From Gammaproteobacteria bacterium (GTDB lineage: Bacteria > Pseudomonadota > Gammaproteobacteria > Arenicellales > Arenicellaceae): a stretch of DNA of 56,753 nt. The translations under genes and the position numbers were made by a program. Of the stretch, positions 8,132 to 17,900 are shown in pieces. How positions within the stretch are numbered: the stretch's first letter is position 1; every line of letters begins with the position of its first letter. Where the stretch lies: contig JAFMHC010000006.1 of the NCBI GenBank assembly GCA_017854775.1, positions 1 through 56,753 on the forward strand, written 5' to 3'. The notes beneath the pieces are model-generated. The model was not told where the DNA came from. It worked only from the letters and a program-made list of their open reading frames with translations, and did no database searches.

Positions 8132-8872
8132 ATGCAATCCAATCTCAAACAAGCAAGCCTGAATGGAAAAGTTGAAATAGGTAATCCGTTTTATGACTTG
8201 ATACAAAGGGCGTACCACGTTTTTAATCAAGCTCCTACTGAGCATGGTGTCTGTGATTGTTGCATGTACCCTGAGATACGAAAAGACTTTTTCAATCATG
8301 GGCAAGCAAACCTTCCGCTGAACTACATTCAAGACTGGTTTTTTGCAGCAGCTGAGATTCCAATGAAAAAATCCAGTTGGCGCTTTGTGCTTCCACGGAC
8401 ACTTGAAATACTAGCAAGCGGACAAGAACCTTCAAACACTGGTATAGAAGTATCCTTAAGCAGGTTTGAAACTGGCGATCCTAATAATTGGTCGAGCGAA
8501 GAGTGGGCAGTGTTGGATGAATTTCAAAAACTGTTTTTGACTCGATTCGATCTTGTATATGATGAATTCCTTGATGATATCATCTGTATGTTCGCGACTG
8601 CTGGTTGGAAAATAGAAAGCTTATTCACTCAAGTTTTTGAATGGCCAACTGAAAAACTAGTAAAACAACTTTGGAAAGATTGGTGTAATTATCCTAATCC
8701 AGATATATGGATCACCGCTTTCTGGAGTGACGATGCAGCACCTAAAAATTTCTACTGTTCAAAAGAACTAATTGAAAAAATAACTAGTTATGCACTCGAC
8801 GAAAGCACTCCATCCGAGCTTTCAGAGAAAGCAATTGCTGTTTCAGATTTAATGCTCATATACTCAAATTGA
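8132..8872 (+). CDS. Unknown 246-aa protein, last gene of the rtc operon
   Basis: I do not recognise this family. It is a soluble protein of 246 aa without signal peptide or membrane segments, rich in aromatic residues. A short Cys cluster CDCCMYPE sits at about residues 41-48, and a conserved-looking WRFVLPRTLEIL lies near residue 88. The C-terminal half is helical (EKITSYALDESTP). It starts 18 bp after rtcA and reads in the same direction, so it is most likely co-transcribed from the sigma-54 promoter. The two RlaP-like genes lie convergently just after it. A role in RNA repair or in sensing the damaging agent is inference from position only. Confidence 0.7.
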   Translation: MQSNLKQASLNGKVEIGNPFYDLIQRAYHVFNQAPTEHGVCDCCMYPEIRKDFFNHGQANLPLNYIQDWFFAAAEIPMKKSSWRFVLPRTLEILASGQEPSNTGIEVSLSRFETGDPNNWSSEEWAVLDEFQKLFLTRFDLVYDEFLDDIICMFATAGWKIESLFTQVFEWPTEKLVKQLWKDWCNYPNPDIWITAFWSDDAAPKNFYCSKELIEKITSYALDESTPSELSEKAIAVSDLMLIYSN

Positions 8873-8917
8873 TTTGAAAATTACGCGATAGTTTGAGTGT
8901 AAAAATTGTCCACTCAT

Positions 8918-9700
8918 TTACTTTATAGCAAGAAACGCCCGAAAATCATCATTAGATATGGCCTTTGATTTTTTAGAGTTCAGCGTTACACCTTCACTTA
9001 GCGATTCAAATATATCTGTAAACATGCGATAAATAGGAAGTGGAACTTCCAAAAGTGATTGCTCCGACTCTTTTGCTTTTTGGTTTACTAAGCTTTCTAT
9101 TTCGTAAATCATTGCTTGTTCTGAAACAAGCTCACCAACCAAGTCAGCAAAGACAATACTTGGCATTGTCTGTTTCTCTAGAATCCATTTCGCGCTCAGA
9201 GTTGCGCGCGCAAAATAGAAAAACCGTTTTAGTTTTTTCTTCTCCGACTGCTTAATATCAAGATAAGCTTTTTTGGCCATTGAACGATAATGGTGGTAAG
9301 CGGAGATAGGGCTAAAGGCTTTGCTCACCAATTCTGATAACTGTGCATATTGATTCGATTGTTTATAGACGATTGGAGAAACCATCCATTCCTGAATAAC
9401 GGCATTGCCTTTATTCGCTAGGTTCAACGCCTTAACTAAATCCCAACCAGCAATATCCAACTCATCATTGATGGGTAGCTCGATAACATCTCGCTCATCG
9501 GTAAGTTGGAGATACCAATCTTTAGGATGAAGATAAATAAAACGCACATCATAATCACTGTCTGGTGATGGGAAACCCCAAGCCCGGCTACCACTTTCTA
9601 TCGCCTGCAAAACGACTACGTCGTGTTCTTTTTCAATTTTAGCGAGGTGCTCTTGAACCCCACTAAACACATCAGGATCAATTCTCAAATCGGCTTTCAT
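8918..9700 (-). CDS. RlaP/YcgL-type nucleotidyltransferase, copy 1
   Basis: 260 aa, DNA polymerase beta-type nucleotidyltransferase fold. The N-terminal core has ESGSRAWGFPSPDSDYDVRF: the GS that positions the nucleotide phosphates and the DxD-type metal ligands (DSDYD). It is followed by FIYLHPKDWYL, typical of the PF10127 (RlaP) family. The rest is a helical substrate domain. RlaP proteins are known as genomic partners of RNA-repair enzymes and are thought to add or remodel nucleotides at broken RNA ends. It lies 15 bp downstream of a second RlaP-like gene on the same strand and converges with the rtc operon. Confidence 0.85.
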   Translation of the reverse strand: MKADLRIDPDVFSGVQEHLAKIEKEHDVVVLQAIESGSRAWGFPSPDSDYDVRFIYLHPKDWYLQLTDERDVIELPINDELDIAGWDLVKALNLANKGNAVIQEWMVSPIVYKQSNQYAQLSELVSKAFSPISAYHHYRSMAKKAYLDIKQSEKKKLKRFFYFARATLSAKWILEKQTMPSIVFADLVGELVSEQAMIYEIESLVNQKAKESEQSLLEVPLPIYRMFTDIFESLSEGVTLNSKKSKAISNDDFRAFLAIK

Positions 9701-9715
9701 ATTGAATCTTTACGC

Positions 9716-10618
9716 TTAGTTTTCATAGTCTCTTAAGATATCCTGAATCTTATTCAAAGCTACGTGAGCCTTGCCGTCTTGGTTTACTAAATTGCCCAAC
9801 GAGCCAAACTGCTGTTCCAAGCATTCCATCAAGAGATTTCGGATAGCGTCAACTCTAGGTAAATCAGGTAATTTGCTCTTCAAATAGAACGACTCTAAGT
9901 CTGCTTCTTTACGCTCAAAATACTCTTCTAATTTTTCTAAAGACCATTCACCTCGACGAATGGACTTCAACTGCTCAGAATTCTTTGTTAGATCTAGAGT
10001 TTCTTCAACGAGTAACTGCTCGACTTCATTCAGCAATCGAACAACATGGTATGCAAACTTAACATCGTAGCCAAACTGTTCGACAATCGCCTTACGTTTA
10101 CCTTCAGGATTTTTCGTGAGTATCTTATGCATTTGGCCATACGCGTAACCCTTAAAAGTAGCCCAACACCCTTTATGCAAGAACATTTTTCTGTTCTCTC
10201 TAATTCGATCAGCGATGGGTGTTGAATACAAGATACAGTTATCAGGCACATACAGACTGTCGATAATATTGGGGTTATTTTCCATCAACAAGCGAAAGTA
10301 CTTAACGATAGAGTAGATCGTCATATCGTATACTCGACCTTTACCACCAAGTGCAGCCGCATCCTTTATATGATGCTTTTGAAACTGAGAAAACTGAATT
10401 TCATAGTCATCAAAGCCGAGGATTTCTCCACGCAAACTAGGAAAAATAACTTCTTTAGGTGGAATCGAAAAACCGTAGATATCCATATCTGAATTATCGT
10501 TGCTTACACCATAGGCAATTGAGCCCATCACAACCTCATATTGAATTCCATCGCGGACATGATGGGGTAGCTCGGGTAGTAATCCCTTAATAGCAAGTTG
10601 CTCTGTATAGCTTGGCAT
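9716..10618 (-). CDS. RlaP/YcgL-type nucleotidyltransferase, copy 2
   Basis: 300 aa, divergent paralogue of the downstream gene. The active-site block reads MGSIAYGVSNDNSDMDIYG, keeping GS and the paired acidic residues (SDMD). FSIPPKEVIFP corresponds to the hydrophobic strand of copy 1. The C-terminal part is long and helical (EKLEEYFERKEADLESFY). It is the first gene of a two-gene minus-strand unit; the 355-bp upstream gap holds the promoter, but I did not find a convincing sigma-54 site there. Two unlike RlaP paralogues side by side suggest different RNA-end substrates or a heterodimer (inference). Confidence 0.85.
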   Translation of the reverse strand: MPSYTEQLAIKGLLPELPHHVRDGIQYEVVMGSIAYGVSNDNSDMDIYGFSIPPKEVIFPSLRGEILGFDDYEIQFSQFQKHHIKDAAALGGKGRVYDMTIYSIVKYFRLLMENNPNIIDSLYVPDNCILYSTPIADRIRENRKMFLHKGCWATFKGYAYGQMHKILTKNPEGKRKAIVEQFGYDVKFAYHVVRLLNEVEQLLVEETLDLTKNSEQLKSIRRGEWSLEKLEEYFERKEADLESFYLKSKLPDLPRVDAIRNLLMECLEQQFGSLGNLVNQDGKAHVALNKIQDILRDYEN

Positions 10619-10973
10619 ATCGGTATTTTTATTCGAGTTTAAAATAAATGTCGGCGTGCTCTCAAACGAGACCAGATAGATTAAACATCTTTACACCGGT
10701 GTCTTAATAATTCTATCGCATTAGTTTAAATAAACGGGCCAGGAGTGCCTGTTTTTGATGAAAAAGCGCTTATCTAGCTCGCTGTGATCTGAAAAATCAT
10801 TCGGTAAAAACTGATCAATTCAAAAAAACAAAACTATCTGAACTAAATGCTGCTTTAGGCGCAATTCCTGCACATAATTCGATGTTATTAACTTGGCTGT
10901 AATGTTTGTGCTTTTAGGGTTTCAGCAGTGCCTTTAGAGTCTCACAAATAAACAAGCTTGTGGGACTTAGAAA
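10619..10973. other. Divergent intergenic region upstream of rlaP pair and OmpW remnant
   Basis: 355 bp, AT-rich. It must carry the promoter of the rlaP pair. TTGGCTGTAATGTTTGTGC near 10893 resembles a sigma-54 site at first sight, but the spacing of GG to GC is wrong. No RNA gene seen. Confidence 0.35.
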
Positions 10974-11258
10974 ATGAAATCAGCAAAGTGCCTTTTCGTT
11001 GCAAGTGGTCTTTTAGTCGCTTCGGGCAGCGCTTATGCCTTCGAACGCGGCAATATTATTGTTAGAGGAGGTATCGCCAATGTGGCGCCTGATGACTCAT
11101 CCTCGAATATAGTAGTTGGGAGTGATTTAGGCTACGGCGTGACCGTTGATAACAATACTCAATTAGGCCTCAACTTTGCATATTTCCTGTCGGACAAATT
11201 AAAATGTGTACCTACTTCTTATTTTAACTGTAGTAAAAAAATGACGATTGAACCTTAA
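10974..11258 (+). pseudogene. Truncated OmpW-family outer membrane protein
   Basis: 94 aa. A good signal peptide (LFVASGLLVASGSAYA) is followed by the first OmpW strands: IIVRGGIANVAPDDSS and VDNNTQLGLNFAYFLSDK. Full OmpW proteins are about 200-220 aa. After FLSDKLK the sequence turns abruptly into a non-family tail (CVPTSYFNCSKKM) and stops, so about 120 residues of the eight-stranded barrel are missing. The break is at about 11198-11205. It cannot form a barrel and is best read as a gene cut by insertion or deletion. Confidence 0.7.
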
Positions 11259-11359
11259 ATTTTTAATGTAATTTTTTTGAAACTCAATCTATTATTTCGT
11301 ACGCAAACCGATTGAGCTTCACCCTTTAAACTCATTCACTAATAATTAAAAATAACGCT

Positions 11360-12220
11360 ATGAAAAACCTATACAAAAACAGCCGCAAATCAATTTTGGC
11401 AATGTCAGTTGCGAGTCTCTGTTCATTAAACGCAATCGCCAAAGACGTAAACGATGTTGCTATAGAACAACAGCGAGCAGAATTAAAAGTAAATACTAAA
11501 AATATGGGTTTCGGACCACAGTCGCCTCGGGATATCGACCAGGCAGCAGGAACGAACTTACGTAAGTTTGGCGTTGCGCCCAGCCGAACGAATATGAACC
11601 TGTGTAATATTCACTTTCATAAAAGCGCCGAGCACAAGGGTGGTGACTTCACGACATACGCTGGAAACGGCGACGGCATGGGTAAGGACACAGGCTACGT
11701 TTTCGATGGTACGTTGAGCGAGGCACAACTCAAGCCAGTAGCTGCGAACATTTGTGACGGTAAAAACGACCCACTAAAAGTTGGCGACACTATTGAGGTT
11801 CATTGGGTATACAGCTCAGCGCAAGTTAACGCTGGAGCAACACTTGGTGCCTGTCTTGCCGACAGCACCATGAACCCAGGTTTGAGGGTAGAAGGTCAGG
11901 TGTTCGCCCTAGCCAACGACAAAAATGCATTGAGCTTTGTTGAGCTGGCTGAGATAAAGTCAATTAATGGCTATTCACAGGCACCAAATATACCTACCAA
12001 CACCGGCACTCCGGTTAACTATTTAGGTTCCACCACCGGACCGGCCTACAATGAAAAAGCCTCACCGTTACAAGTAAGCTGGAGCGTTCGACCAAAGACA
12101 GCAATCTTGGACATTAATTCGCTCGGCGAGTGGTGTGAAAGCAATGTTTTTAACGAAGACCATGCTCACGGCGTTCGCAATTTAGTAATCAACCCAGCGT
12201 TATTGTCTCCGATAAAGTAG
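11360..12220 (+). CDS. Secreted delta-class carbonic anhydrase-like protein
   Basis: 286 aa with a signal peptide (SILAMSVASLCSLNAIAKD). The mature part contains NLCNIHFHKSAEHKGG, with a His-x-His and a following Glu-His arrangement suitable for zinc, then GDTIEVHWVYSSAQVN with another histidine. This layout fits proteins annotated as delta-class carbonic anhydrases in marine bacteria. Cysteines at NLCNIH, NICDG, GACLAD and EWCES probably form disulphides outside the cytoplasm. It would hydrate CO2 in the periplasm or at the surface. It is single, followed by a good terminator. Confidence 0.65.
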   Translation: MKNLYKNSRKSILAMSVASLCSLNAIAKDVNDVAIEQQRAELKVNTKNMGFGPQSPRDIDQAAGTNLRKFGVAPSRTNMNLCNIHFHKSAEHKGGDFTTYAGNGDGMGKDTGYVFDGTLSEAQLKPVAANICDGKNDPLKVGDTIEVHWVYSSAQVNAGATLGACLADSTMNPGLRVEGQVFALANDKNALSFVELAEIKSINGYSQAPNIPTNTGTPVNYLGSTTGPAYNEKASPLQVSWSVRPKTAILDINSLGEWCESNVFNEDHAHGVRNLVINPALLSPIK

Positions 12221-12245
12221 CAACATTTTCGTTTAGGTACTAAGC

Positions 12246-12281
12246 AAAGCCCTCTAGGATGATCCCTAGGGGGCTTTTTTT
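12246..12281 (+). terminator. Rho-independent terminator after the carbonic anhydrase-like gene
   Basis: Stem AAGCCCTCTAGG / CCCTAGGGGGCTT with a short loop, then a T7 run, 25 bp after the stop codon. Confidence 0.85.
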
Positions 12282-12294
12282 GTATTGGATGGGT

Positions 12295-12564
12295 TCAGCT
12301 TACCTTCCTAGTATGGCTACCTAAGTAATTTTGCAGTAATTCCCGGCATTTTATCTTTGAAAAAAACTTCGTAGCGCATCCGGCTCGGTTACGGAATAAT
12401 CGACTCGATAGCCGAGTTTCACTTCTGGAGCCAATGATGAGAATTTCTTCACTATTGAGAAATATTTTTTGAAGTTGGTCGGTAATTTCTGATCGTTCAG
12501 CAAGCATCAAATTGGCATCCCCTCTCATTTTTTCATCAATAACATCCCTCTTTACTGTAGCCAT
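12295..12564 (-). CDS. Small hypothetical, doubtful
   Basis: 89 codons on the minus strand, beginning MATVKRDVIDEKMRG. The first 40 residues look like an amphipathic helix, but the C-terminal half (RLSSRLFRNRAGCATKFF) looks random. There is no clear ribosome binding site or neighbour in an operon. It may be a small real gene or chance. Confidence 0.25.
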   Translation of the reverse strand: MATVKRDVIDEKMRGDANLMLAERSEITDQLQKIFLNSEEILIIGSRSETRLSSRLFRNRAGCATKFFSKIKCRELLQNYLGSHTRKVS

Positions 12565-12752
12565 ATTTGACGCATTTTCGCATCACTGCAAATTCAATAT
12601 TAGTAATTAGCTCAACTTATTGGACAATATGTTTGACAAGACATCTAAAATGCTGGACATTTGTTCTGTTATATTTTGTAGACACACTAGGCACAGTCCT
12701 CTATTGGGCTGGCTATTAACAGTAAAACATTAATTATAAATAGGAGATGGCA

Positions 12753-13622
12753 ATGGAACACAAAATTAAATTTGTTCGATTTTTTCTTTTCGCAGTATTT
12801 TTATTCTCTAGCGGATCTGCGCTAGCGGTAACGGGCGTTGCTCTGGTTCATGGCACCGGCGCGCAAACTAACGCCTACGATGACTATTGGCAATCCGATA
12901 TGGTTGAGTCGATTCGACTAGGGCTACCAGATAGCAATAATTTGTTAGTCGTGAATTGTGATTTTGAACAATACATGTGGTCCGACGCGGCCGCGGGTTG
13001 TCTGGCAACTCAGTTGTACAACTTTATAAACGCAAAGAACATAGACGATTTGGTTGTTATCACCCATTCTAATGGCGGCAACGTTATGCGCTGGATTCTC
13101 TCGAACCCTACGTGGGATAGTAAATATCCGACTGTCATCAATGCGATACGATGGGTAAACGCGAGTGGCACAACCAGTGCCGGAACTCCCCTAGCGGATG
13201 CGGTGATGTCTGGGAACGTATTTGAATCATCTCTAGGCTGGTTGCTAGGGTATAAATCAGACGCGGTAAGAATGCAACAAACCAGCTGGATGGCGTCTTA
13301 CAACAATACATGGTTATTGGGAACATCAGGCCGACCAAGCTTACCTGTAGGTTTTTGGAATATCGTCGGCTCAGACGTCGAAACCGCCATTTGGGATTCT
13401 GACAGTTATTGCGGAGGCTATTCTTTGAACTTGGGCCTCGAAATAACCAAGGCATGGCTGGACAGTTGCGCAGATGGCTTTGTTAACTGTACATCTCAAA
13501 ATGCGGCAGGTTCTCTTTGGTTTTACGATACCTCGCAAACAACGGGTGGTGAACCTCTGAGCCACAATCAGAGTCGCCGAAAGTGCTTTAACCTCGACGT
13601 CATTTTACGTGACGATATTTAA
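12753..13622 (+). CDS. Secreted alpha/beta-hydrolase (lipase-like)
   Basis: About 289 aa from ATG 12753. The ATG at 12747 touches its own Shine-Dalgarno (TAGGAG), whereas 12753 is correctly spaced. The signal peptide is FVRFFLFAVFLFSSGSALA. Residues 25-40 give ALVHGTGAQTN, the HG of the oxyanion loop. The nucleophile elbow is ITHSNGGNVMR (Ser in H-S-N-G-G). The acid and histidine are not certain; EPLSHNQSRRK near the C terminus could supply the histidine. Two cysteine pairs suggest disulphides. It ends 11 bp before the DUF4785 gene, so the two exported proteins are probably made together. Substrate unknown. Confidence 0.75.
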   Translation: MEHKIKFVRFFLFAVFLFSSGSALAVTGVALVHGTGAQTNAYDDYWQSDMVESIRLGLPDSNNLLVVNCDFEQYMWSDAAAGCLATQLYNFINAKNIDDLVVITHSNGGNVMRWILSNPTWDSKYPTVINAIRWVNASGTTSAGTPLADAVMSGNVFESSLGWLLGYKSDAVRMQQTSWMASYNNTWLLGTSGRPSLPVGFWNIVGSDVETAIWDSDSYCGGYSLNLGLEITKAWLDSCADGFVNCTSQNAAGSLWFYDTSQTTGGEPLSHNQSRRKCFNLDVILRDDI

Positions 13623-13633
13623 GGAGAGATGAT

Positions 13634-14806
13634 ATGAAACATATTTTATTAATTATAATATTTGGTCTAGCCGCTAACTCATCAGTCGGCCACACTAAAA
13701 ACGAACGAACTGTATCGCACGAAAAAGTGCAGTTCTCTCATCGCGTCGACTCTGAAACAACTCAGAGTCTGAAGGACATTGGCGTATCTCAAGACAGTAA
13801 AAGCTATTATCGTGAAGTTACCGGTAAGGAACTGAATCAAGGCGTTGAAGTCTTAACTGACGGTGAAAACGCCGTGATCAAACTGACGCCCGGCCAGCGA
13901 GCAACCACCAGATCAGGAGCCAAAGCGGTGGTACCTCAAGTGCCTTTCGACCTCGAGCTTTACAAAGGCGGCGAAATGCTTAGCGTACAAGACCCCAGCA
14001 TACAAATGCAGAAAACCAGCGACTCGCTAAGAAACTCTTCCCCTCAGTTATTTAAAGATTCTGAGGTAATGAAGATCCCACAAGCGATGGGGCGCGGGAA
14101 ATTTAAACTCAAAGCTAATACTAAGGCTAACGATGACGACCGTTTCGTGCTGTATGTATTGGATCAAAATAGCGATATTGAGCTAAACATAGACAGCCCT
14201 AAAAGCGCTTACTCTCAAGATGAGAACCTTGTTTTCACTGCAGCTGTTAGCTCTAAAAGGAAATTAAAAAATCCAACGATCAAAACCGTATTAGTCGCAC
14301 CAGATGGACGCCGGTTTCCGATCAAAAACACAGGCAAGTCAAATCGTGTTGAAGGCAACTGGAAGCTGGATATCGATACTCAGCGTGAAGTCGGTGAGTT
14401 ATGGTCCTTAGAAGTTGAGTCAACAGTGCTAAATGACCAACTTGTTGCTACAAAGAGAATTGCAAAAATCGCGTTGGATATTCACCCTGAAACAGCAAGC
14501 CTAGATTCGATTGCGACCAAAAGCGGGGCAATGAACTTACTGGTAAATGTTAAGCAACGCGGCCGCTATGAGGTTCGAGCGCTGGTGGCAGGGGTTGATG
14601 ATAGTGGCAAATCAAAGCCAGTCTCTTTGACCTATCACGCCGAGTGGCTGGAGCCAGGACTACAAAGTATTGAATTTCCGATTGATAAGAAGCAACTAAA
14701 GGCGTCTAAGTTTCAAGGCCCATTCGTTGTACAGAGCGTTCAGCTGTTAGATCAAAGCCGAATGTCGTCGCTGTCGGTGCAAGAGGGGAAATGGATAATT
14801 GACTGA
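13634..14806 (+). CDS. DUF4785 domain-containing exported protein
   Basis: 390 aa, with an N-terminal export signal (HILLIIIFGLAANSSVG) and a strong ribosome binding site (AAGGAGAGATGAT before ATG). SKSYYREVTGKELNQGVEV followed by NAVIKLTPG is the pattern I associate with DUF4785. The middle and C-terminal parts are beta-rich, Ig-like (FTAAVSSKRKLKNPTIKTVL), with no catalytic motif. It directly follows the lipase-like gene and may be its chaperone, inhibitor or co-secreted partner (inference from the pair). Confidence 0.6.
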   Translation: MKHILLIIIFGLAANSSVGHTKNERTVSHEKVQFSHRVDSETTQSLKDIGVSQDSKSYYREVTGKELNQGVEVLTDGENAVIKLTPGQRATTRSGAKAVVPQVPFDLELYKGGEMLSVQDPSIQMQKTSDSLRNSSPQLFKDSEVMKIPQAMGRGKFKLKANTKANDDDRFVLYVLDQNSDIELNIDSPKSAYSQDENLVFTAAVSSKRKLKNPTIKTVLVAPDGRRFPIKNTGKSNRVEGNWKLDIDTQREVGELWSLEVESTVLNDQLVATKRIAKIALDIHPETASLDSIATKSGAMNLLVNVKQRGRYEVRALVAGVDDSGKSKPVSLTYHAEWLEPGLQSIEFPIDKKQLKASKFQGPFVVQSVQLLDQSRMSSLSVQEGKWIID

Positions 14807-14835
14807 GCTAGATTGAGTTAAGCCTCAAAGGTCTG

Positions 14836-14864
14836 AGCCGACTTACGATCAGTAAGTCGGCTTT
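14836..14864 (+). terminator. Terminator after the lipase/DUF4785 pair
   Basis: Perfect 11-bp stem AGCCGACTTAC / GTAAGTCGGCT with loop GATCA and a short T-run. Confidence 0.8.
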
Positions 14865-14917
14865 GCCCTTAAACCCAGATTATTCAATAGAACTCTACTA
14901 CCTGTCTGCTCCCGACT

Positions 14918-17900
14918 CTAGGAGTCGGACTTGATATGTAAATCTCGCTGAGGAAACGGAATTTCAATGCCTTTTTCGGTTAAAGCGACGTTTATGTTTC
15001 GGTTCAAGTCATGCGTAATTGGTAAGCGCATTGCTGTTGAGCCAACAAATACTCGTGCTTCAAAGTTTAATGAACTATCGCCATGCGCTAGAAAAAATAC
15101 CGCCGGTGCAGGCTCTACAAGTGTTTCCGGATGGCTGGAAACAACCTTAAAAATGAGGTCTCTAACCTCGTCAACATCGGATCCATACGCCACACCTATC
15201 TGTAATTTGATTCTGGTAATCTGATTGGTGAGCGTCCAATTAGTGACGTTTTCAGTAATGATGGATTTATTCGGCATCAGCACTTCTCGATTATCAAAAT
15301 CGGTAATTCTCGTCGCCCGAATCTTAATACTTGTTACTGTACCTTCAAGTTCGCCGACGGTGACAATATCACCAACTCTAATTGGTCGCTCAAAAAGTAT
15401 GATCAGACCTGAGACAAAATTCGCTACAATTTCTTGTAAACCAAAGCCAAGCCCGACACCCAGTGCAGCAACAACCCATTGCATGCTCGACCAGTTTACC
15501 CCGAGCTGACTAAGTCCTGTCACTATGCCGACACCAATCAATACATATCCAGTTATGGTAACTGCCGCATAACGAGTGCCCGGATCAAAATTTAGTCTCT
15601 CGAATACCGCAAGTTCAAGAAAGCCTCGAACGTTTGCGGCAACGACCACCCCACCAAAAATCAATGATATGGCGACGATAAGATTCCAAAGACTAACGTC
15701 ACTTACAACCGCGACGTTATTGATATAGTGAGTGCCCTCCCATAAAACTATCTCGTCTACAATGCCGAAAGCCGGCAGCATAGACTTCCAAATTGCAGCG
15801 AGCCCGAGTAGTAATAGTATCGCAACTGCCACCTTTAGCGATTTAATCGATTCTTTTGAAATTTTCTCTAGATCAATAACATCGTCATTTAAGTGCTTAG
15901 GAGATGCGTCACCACTTTGATCGAGAATCTGATCTGATTTCCTTTCGGCCTTTTTCTTCTGTCGCTCTTCGGTAATTCGTTTAAACATCAACCTTCGATG
16001 ACTGATCAAGAAAAAACGAATCCCAAGACTATAAATTACACCTGCGATTAAAAAGGCGATGCCCGACAGAAAGACTTTATCTTGTAGAGCGATTGCCGCC
16101 TCAAAATATCCAAATAAAGGCATAACACCAATGATGGTCGGCGCTAGTACAAACAGAACAAATAGGAGTTTCTGTAATCCTGTTGTACGATTTTTGTTTG
16201 ATACGGTCGCCGCAATGCCACTGTGGGGTTTTAGAAAATAGAAAGCAAAAAGCGCAATTGATAATGCGCCGATAATGAAAGCAAAGCGGCCGATACCATA
16301 TTTTATAATTAAGTCATCAGATGCAAGCGCAGCGGTAAACGCAAACAAAACCAATATCAAGACAACGGTAAACCAAAGCAAGTGAAACCGCAGCAATTCG
16401 CAGGCGGTATCTTTCCAACGGAAATGACTCTGAAAAACGCCATCTTGAACAGCTAAGGTTCTAAAACTATTCAAAATAAATAGTCCCGCAGCGACGGCAA
16501 AAAAACCTTTCGATATAGACAAACTAAACGTGCTCTCGGCACCCACGGCAATGGCAAAACCAAGCGACCCTATTAACAGCGGCCACGGAACGGCGAGCCC
16601 AAGACTTACCAACATCGCCAGCGGTGTAATTACATAGTTATCACGCGTTACGTTACCAACTAGTTTCGAAAGCCGATGAAGCTTACGCTTAAACGAAACA
16701 CGCATCATAAAGAGACACAGTGCTATCACGCCAAAAAAAACAGACGCTAAGTTAAGCACCTGATAACCCTTCAACGCCGCCTTAGCGGTGTCATACCAGC
16801 CGTTAGGTGAGGTCAGCCATATAGCGTTGTCGGATAAAATAGCTAACAATTTCTCGCCATATTCAACCCTAGTCGGCAGCCAGAGTAAACGCCGCTGTAA
16901 CACTCCACGCTGGAAAGCGGTTCGGACATGCAGGTCTTCGTATAGCTTTCGCTGCTCAGATTGCAGTTCGGCCGTCTCACGCGAAGAATTAACCAGTGAT
17001 AGCAAAAGCTCTTTTCGTAAATTCAATAAACGAGCGGCCTCCTGCACAACGTCAGTCGTAGGATCAAGCTCACCGAAATCCGCTAAAAATTGTCTTGCTG
17101 ATGTTTCGGAGTCGGCTAAATTGCGCAGCCGGTCTTGCCATAAAATTCGATTTAGGCGCAAGCTTATAATGCTTTCACTACTGCTTTCTATTTGTTCTTT
17201 AAGCTTCTGTAGGTTGGGTAAGCGACTCCCAACAATACGTAATAGATCCGCCGTATCGTCATTTAACTGCCCGGTTGATAGTACTTGCTCAATGGTTTGA
17301 CCTGCGGCAGTAACCTTCGAAAGGTCTTGCTGTAAACCGAGCGAATTACCAGTTAAGGTTGTGTACTGCTCAACAAGAGCTAAGTGACGCTTGGCGAGAG
17401 CCTCGTTTTCAGTAGCCAGTCGTTTTAACCCCTGCGTTGCAAAGGCCTTTAATAGTGTTTTTTCAACTTCAGATACTCTATCGCTAGCCTCGAGAATTCG
17501 TGATTTTCCCAGTCGCTCCTGAAGTGGTTCGATTTCTGCGTCTAAATAAGTCAATCTTGCGTTAAGGTCTGCAATACGAGCAGCAAGCAGCTCTTGCCGG
17601 TCGGGTAAGGTGGCTCGTTCGGCAATCAGGTCGTCGACTGCCGATCTGCGCTCGCTTAACTGAGCCTCATAATGAGTCCTTGCTGCACGAGCGATAAGGT
17701 TCGGCGCGATAAGGTTCGGCGCGACAGGGTTCGGCGCGATAGGGTCTGAACCAACGTCAGCTATCGGCTTCGATTCCAACACGCTCACTTCATTGCGAAC
17801 AAGCGTTAGCTCGTCAGAAATGGCATTGGCACGAACAACTAATTCACTCTCTTGAGAAAGAAGTGCTCTTAGTGATGCCTCTTGTGACTCTCTATCGGCT

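Noticed and set aside
10885-10915. TTGGC...GTGC sequence as a sigma-54 promoter upstream of the OmpW remnant
   Set aside because: GG and GC are 13 bases apart instead of 10, and there is TG at the required place.
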